A stretch of 64,000 bases of DNA. It comes from AP-15 sp963703855. Its GTDB lineage: Bacteria; Pseudomonadota; Alphaproteobacteria; ATCC43930; CGMCC-115725. The stretch covers positions 1 to 64,000 of the forward strand of contig CAVPFW010000021.1 of NCBI GenBank assembly GCA_963703855.1. The letters are read 5' to 3'. The notes under the pieces are model-generated. The model was not told the DNA's origin. It ran no database searches and saw only the letters and a program-made list of their open reading frames with translations. Shown one piece after another: positions 62,181-64,000 of this stretch. The translations under genes were made by a program, and so were the position numbers. Position 1 is the stretch's first letter. Each line of letters opens with the position of its first letter.

Positions 62181-62996
62181 CTATGCGAGCAGCCAGCCGA
62201 GCCACTCGCAAATCCCGCGGCCCATCACCCACTCCTGGTCGGCTGGCGACAGCCAGGGCAATTCCTCGGTAAACAAGGTGATCGACTGGCGATAGGTGCA
62301 GGGCAGGCGGGTCAGATCGGTTCCCCAGAACATCCGGCGCGGTCCGAAGGCGTCGAACACCCGGCGGACATAGGGGTGCAGGTTATAATAGGGATAATCC
62401 TGGCTCGAATAGGCTGGCAAGGCCGAAGCCTTGACCGCGACGTTGGGCAGCCTGGCCAAGCGCAACAACTTTGGCAGATCGTCAAAGGCGGCGTTGTCCT
62501 TCGCCCGCAGCAGCGCGAGATGGTCGACGACCAGCCTGAGGCCCGGATGAGCCTCAGCGATGCGGTCGACCTGCGGCAGAAGGCCCGATGGCGAGACCAT
62601 GACCGGCAGCCCGGCGCGCTCGGCCTCGTTCCACACCCAGCCCGCGGGATCGTCGAACAAGGCCCGCGCCTCCGCCGTGTTCGAGGTGACCCGCAGCCCG
62701 AGCATGCCCGGCTGATCGCGCCAGTCGCCGAGCGGGCGAGGCGCCGCCGGCGGTCGCCCCATCACCGCAAACCGGTCGGGGCGGAGCCGCGCCGCTTCGA
62801 GCGCCAGATCGTTGCGGTCGCCCTCCCATGAGGGCGGCACGATCACGACGCGCGCGACCCCGGCGGCGTCCATCTCCTTCAACAGATCGTCCTGCGAGAA
62901 GGGCCGCGCCCGGTGCGGCTCGCTGCGCCCCGTGGGCCAGGGCCGTTGCGGCGTATCCGCCGCCCAGATGTGGACCTGTGCGTCGACGATGAACAT
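62181..62996 (-). CDS. Amidohydrolase family protein (LigI/pyrone-hydrolase-like)
   Basis: A 271-residue TIM-barrel amidohydrolase-2 protein: FIVDAQVHIW holds the H-x-H site start, VVDHLALLR the mid His, and the end MFWGTDLTRLP the catalytic Asp. The closest general pattern is the 2-pyrone-4,6-dicarboxylate lactonase-like group, which acts on lactones or acids from aromatic breakdown. I set the start at the ATG at 62996; 31 further codons are open but unlike the family. It converges on the small DUF1640-like gene. Confidence 0.86.
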   Translation of the reverse strand: MFIVDAQVHIWAADTPQRPWPTGRSEPHRARPFSQDDLLKEMDAAGVARVVIVPPSWEGDRNDLALEAARLRPDRFAVMGRPPAAPRPLGDWRDQPGMLGLRVTSNTAEARALFDDPAGWVWNEAERAGLPVMVSPSGLLPQVDRIAEAHPGLRLVVDHLALLRAKDNAAFDDLPKLLRLARLPNVAVKASALPAYSSQDYPYYNLHPYVRRVFDAFGPRRMFWGTDLTRLPCTYRQSITLFTEELPWLSPADQEWVMGRGICEWLGWLLA

Positions 62997-63057
62997 CAGC
63001 CTACCCTCTCGCCGCGATTGTCTCACCCCTGCGCGAGCACCCCAAAGATGCCGCCGA

Positions 63058-63312
63058 TTAGAGTTTGATGATGCCGGCGAGCACAGCAATCACTGCCGCT
63101 AGCATGACCCCCATGCGGAGGGTGAGCCGAAGCGACAGATTGTCGACCTTTGCTTCAAGCTCGCGCCGCAGCACGTCGAGATCGTATCGGGTCGCTAATT
63201 CAGCCATGATGAACTGTCTCGCGGCTTAGGCGTGCGCCTCGGCCTGATCCTGCGGCACGCCAGCCTCTCGAAGGTGTTTGACGTAGCTGAGCGTGTCGAA
63301 GGCGAACGCCAT
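63058..63312 (-). pseudogene. DUF1640/CCDC90-like gene split by an in-frame TAA
   Basis: An 85-codon frame with AAGGA upstream of the ATG. The first 28 codons encode AFAFDTLSYVKHLREAGVPQDQAEAHA, then TAA at 63226-63228; the same frame goes on as AARQFIMAELATRYDLDVLRRELEAKVDN and a membrane tail (MLAAVIAVLAGIIKL). A GAA-to-TAA change is the simplest cause, since glutamate is typical there. A fresh start at ATG 63207 could still make a 49-residue coil-plus-tail protein. Confidence 0.68.
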
Positions 63313-63350
63313 CGAGTCCTTCCAAATGGGTCGCCCTTCGAGATCTTCTA

Positions 63351-63748
63351 TCACGCATCGAGCGAGCGCCTGCCGGGCAAGGCCGGTGGCCCTATCGCGG
63401 TTTGTCTCCGGCGCTCGGCCCAGCCGAGAACGACGAGCACCCGGTGGCACATCGCCGCCCAGGAAAGCGCCGGCCCGTAATGCGGATCGATCCCGATCGC
63501 CTGTTCGAGCAATCCCAGGGCCGCACAAATCCGCTCTTTCATCGTTACCGGATAGAAAATCGCAAGCGCGCAGGTAGAGATCGTAGGCGCCGAGGTCGGT
63601 CGCCGGCTGCGCGGTGGAGCGGGCGCATCTCGGCCGCCTGCAATGCCGGCTCGATCACGCCGGCAACGCTGAGAGCGATTTTGTCCTTAAGCTCGAACAC
63701 GTCTTCGAGCGAGCCGTCGAAGCGGTCCGCCCACAGATGCGTGCCCAA
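63351..63748 (-). pseudogene. Remnant of an adenylate-cyclase/TPR-type regulator
   Basis: GTHLWADRFDGSLEDVFELKDKIALSVAGVIEPALQAAEM in one frame and LGLLEQAIGIDPHYGPALSWAAMCH in another match the TolB-like/TPR C-terminal region of large proteobacterial cyclase-type regulators. At least one frameshift lies near 63545, and neither cyclase domain nor full TPR set is present. It is a relic directly upstream of the interrupted DUF1640 gene. Confidence 0.72.
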
Positions 63749-63778
63749 ACCCTCACCCCTCGCCGGCTATTCTTCAGC

Positions 63779-64000
63779 TCATCGCTCGGCCGTCGCGGCC
63801 CTCACAGTTTGAATGACCTCGAAGCCTTCGAACTCCGGGTGGCCGAGATAGAGCGGCCGGTTCGAACCGGCGTCGCGGTGAGCGGCGCGGAACGCCTCCG
63901 AGCGGGTCCATGCTTCGAAATCCTCTTGGCAGCGCCACAAGGTGTGCGACGAATAGAGCACGTGGTCCTCCCGCTCCGGCCCGCGCAGCAGGTGGAAAGC
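63779..64000 (-). CDS. Antibiotic-biosynthesis-monooxygenase (ABM) domain protein, 5' part outside window
   Basis: The C-terminal 73 residues of a small ABM-fold protein; the frame is open to the window edge. The segments VLYSSHTLWRCQEDFEAWTRSEAF and RAAHRDA are typical (WxSxxaFxawxxSxxFxxAH). The tail GHPEFEGFEVI is the closing strand of the ferredoxin-like fold. It may be a HmoA/IsdG-like haem or quinol monooxygenase; the missing N-terminus prevents a finer call. Confidence 0.75.
   Translation of the reverse strand, partial: AFHLLRGPEREDHVLYSSHTLWRCQEDFEAWTRSEAFRAAHRDAGSNRPLYLGHPEFEGFEVIQTVRAATAER

Overview
The window looks like a chromosomal stretch of a GC-rich soil-type alphaproteobacterium. 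Evidence: high-GC codon use, a DUF2852 membrane protein, a ~1,600-residue NAD-glutamate dehydrogenase, a CHASE2 adenylate cyclase, a DUF1640-type coiled-coil gene, several CaiB/BaiF CoA-transferases, and many dispersed palindromic repeats of the kind seen in Rhizobiales/Rhodospirillales. A genus cannot be named. No rRNA, tRNA, transposase, CRISPR array or prophage was recognised.

Layout. 0.5-4 kb: small enzymes (VOC, GNAT, GFA, GST, haloacid dehalogenase) and a ligD remnant. 4.3-6.6 kb: a two-gene unit of a B12-binding radical SAM enzyme and a protein with 21-residue tandem repeats. 6.7-10.4 kb: an acetoin/2-oxoacid dehydrogenase operon (acoA, acoB, an NTF2-like gene, acoC). 10.4-15.1 kb: a phosphoesterase, an EmrAB-type pump, its divergent TetR regulator and DUF2852, with two matching candidate operators. 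15.3-24 kb: CoA-transferase, LTXXQ protein, SMP-30-like protein, two neighbouring frameshifted genes (D-aminoacylase-type amidohydrolase, alpha/beta hydrolase) and glgP. 24.4-33.6 kb: an S9 peptidase, then a complete coenzyme F420 set (cofE, cofD, cofC, cofGH) with an FGD-like gene and a second LLM-class oxidoreductase. 34-44 kb: LuxR-type regulator with acs, giant gdh, adenylate cyclase.

44.2-47.4 kb is a small accessory island (RelE-like toxin with an unusual 180-residue partner, PD-(D/E)XK-like protein) lying between an intact dihydropyrimidinase gene and a decayed second copy of its 3' end. 47.6-53.4 kb holds an enolase-superfamily enzyme, an aldolase, a DUF433/DUF5615 pair, a DUF35/thiolase pair (thiolase frameshifted), an orphan Phd antitoxin and decayed genes. 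53.4-64 kb holds catabolic genes (dienelactone hydrolase, luciferase-like oxidase, GMC oxidoreductase, MaoC, crotonase, CoA-transferase, amidohydrolase), a frameshifted glycosyltransferase-GtrA fusion, a GIY-YIG gene bracketed by perfect 34-bp inverted repeats, a DUF1640 gene cut by one stop codon, and a partial monooxygenase.

Two themes stand out. Dispersed palindromic repeats enter reading frames in at least three genes (inside cofGH, at the MaoC C-terminus, at the GIY-YIG N-terminus). Four otherwise intact genes are each broken by what looks like a single inserted base, which is either recent decay or assembly error. The first ~500 bases, and the gaps at 4074-4343 and 21294-21514, hold nothing I could recognise.
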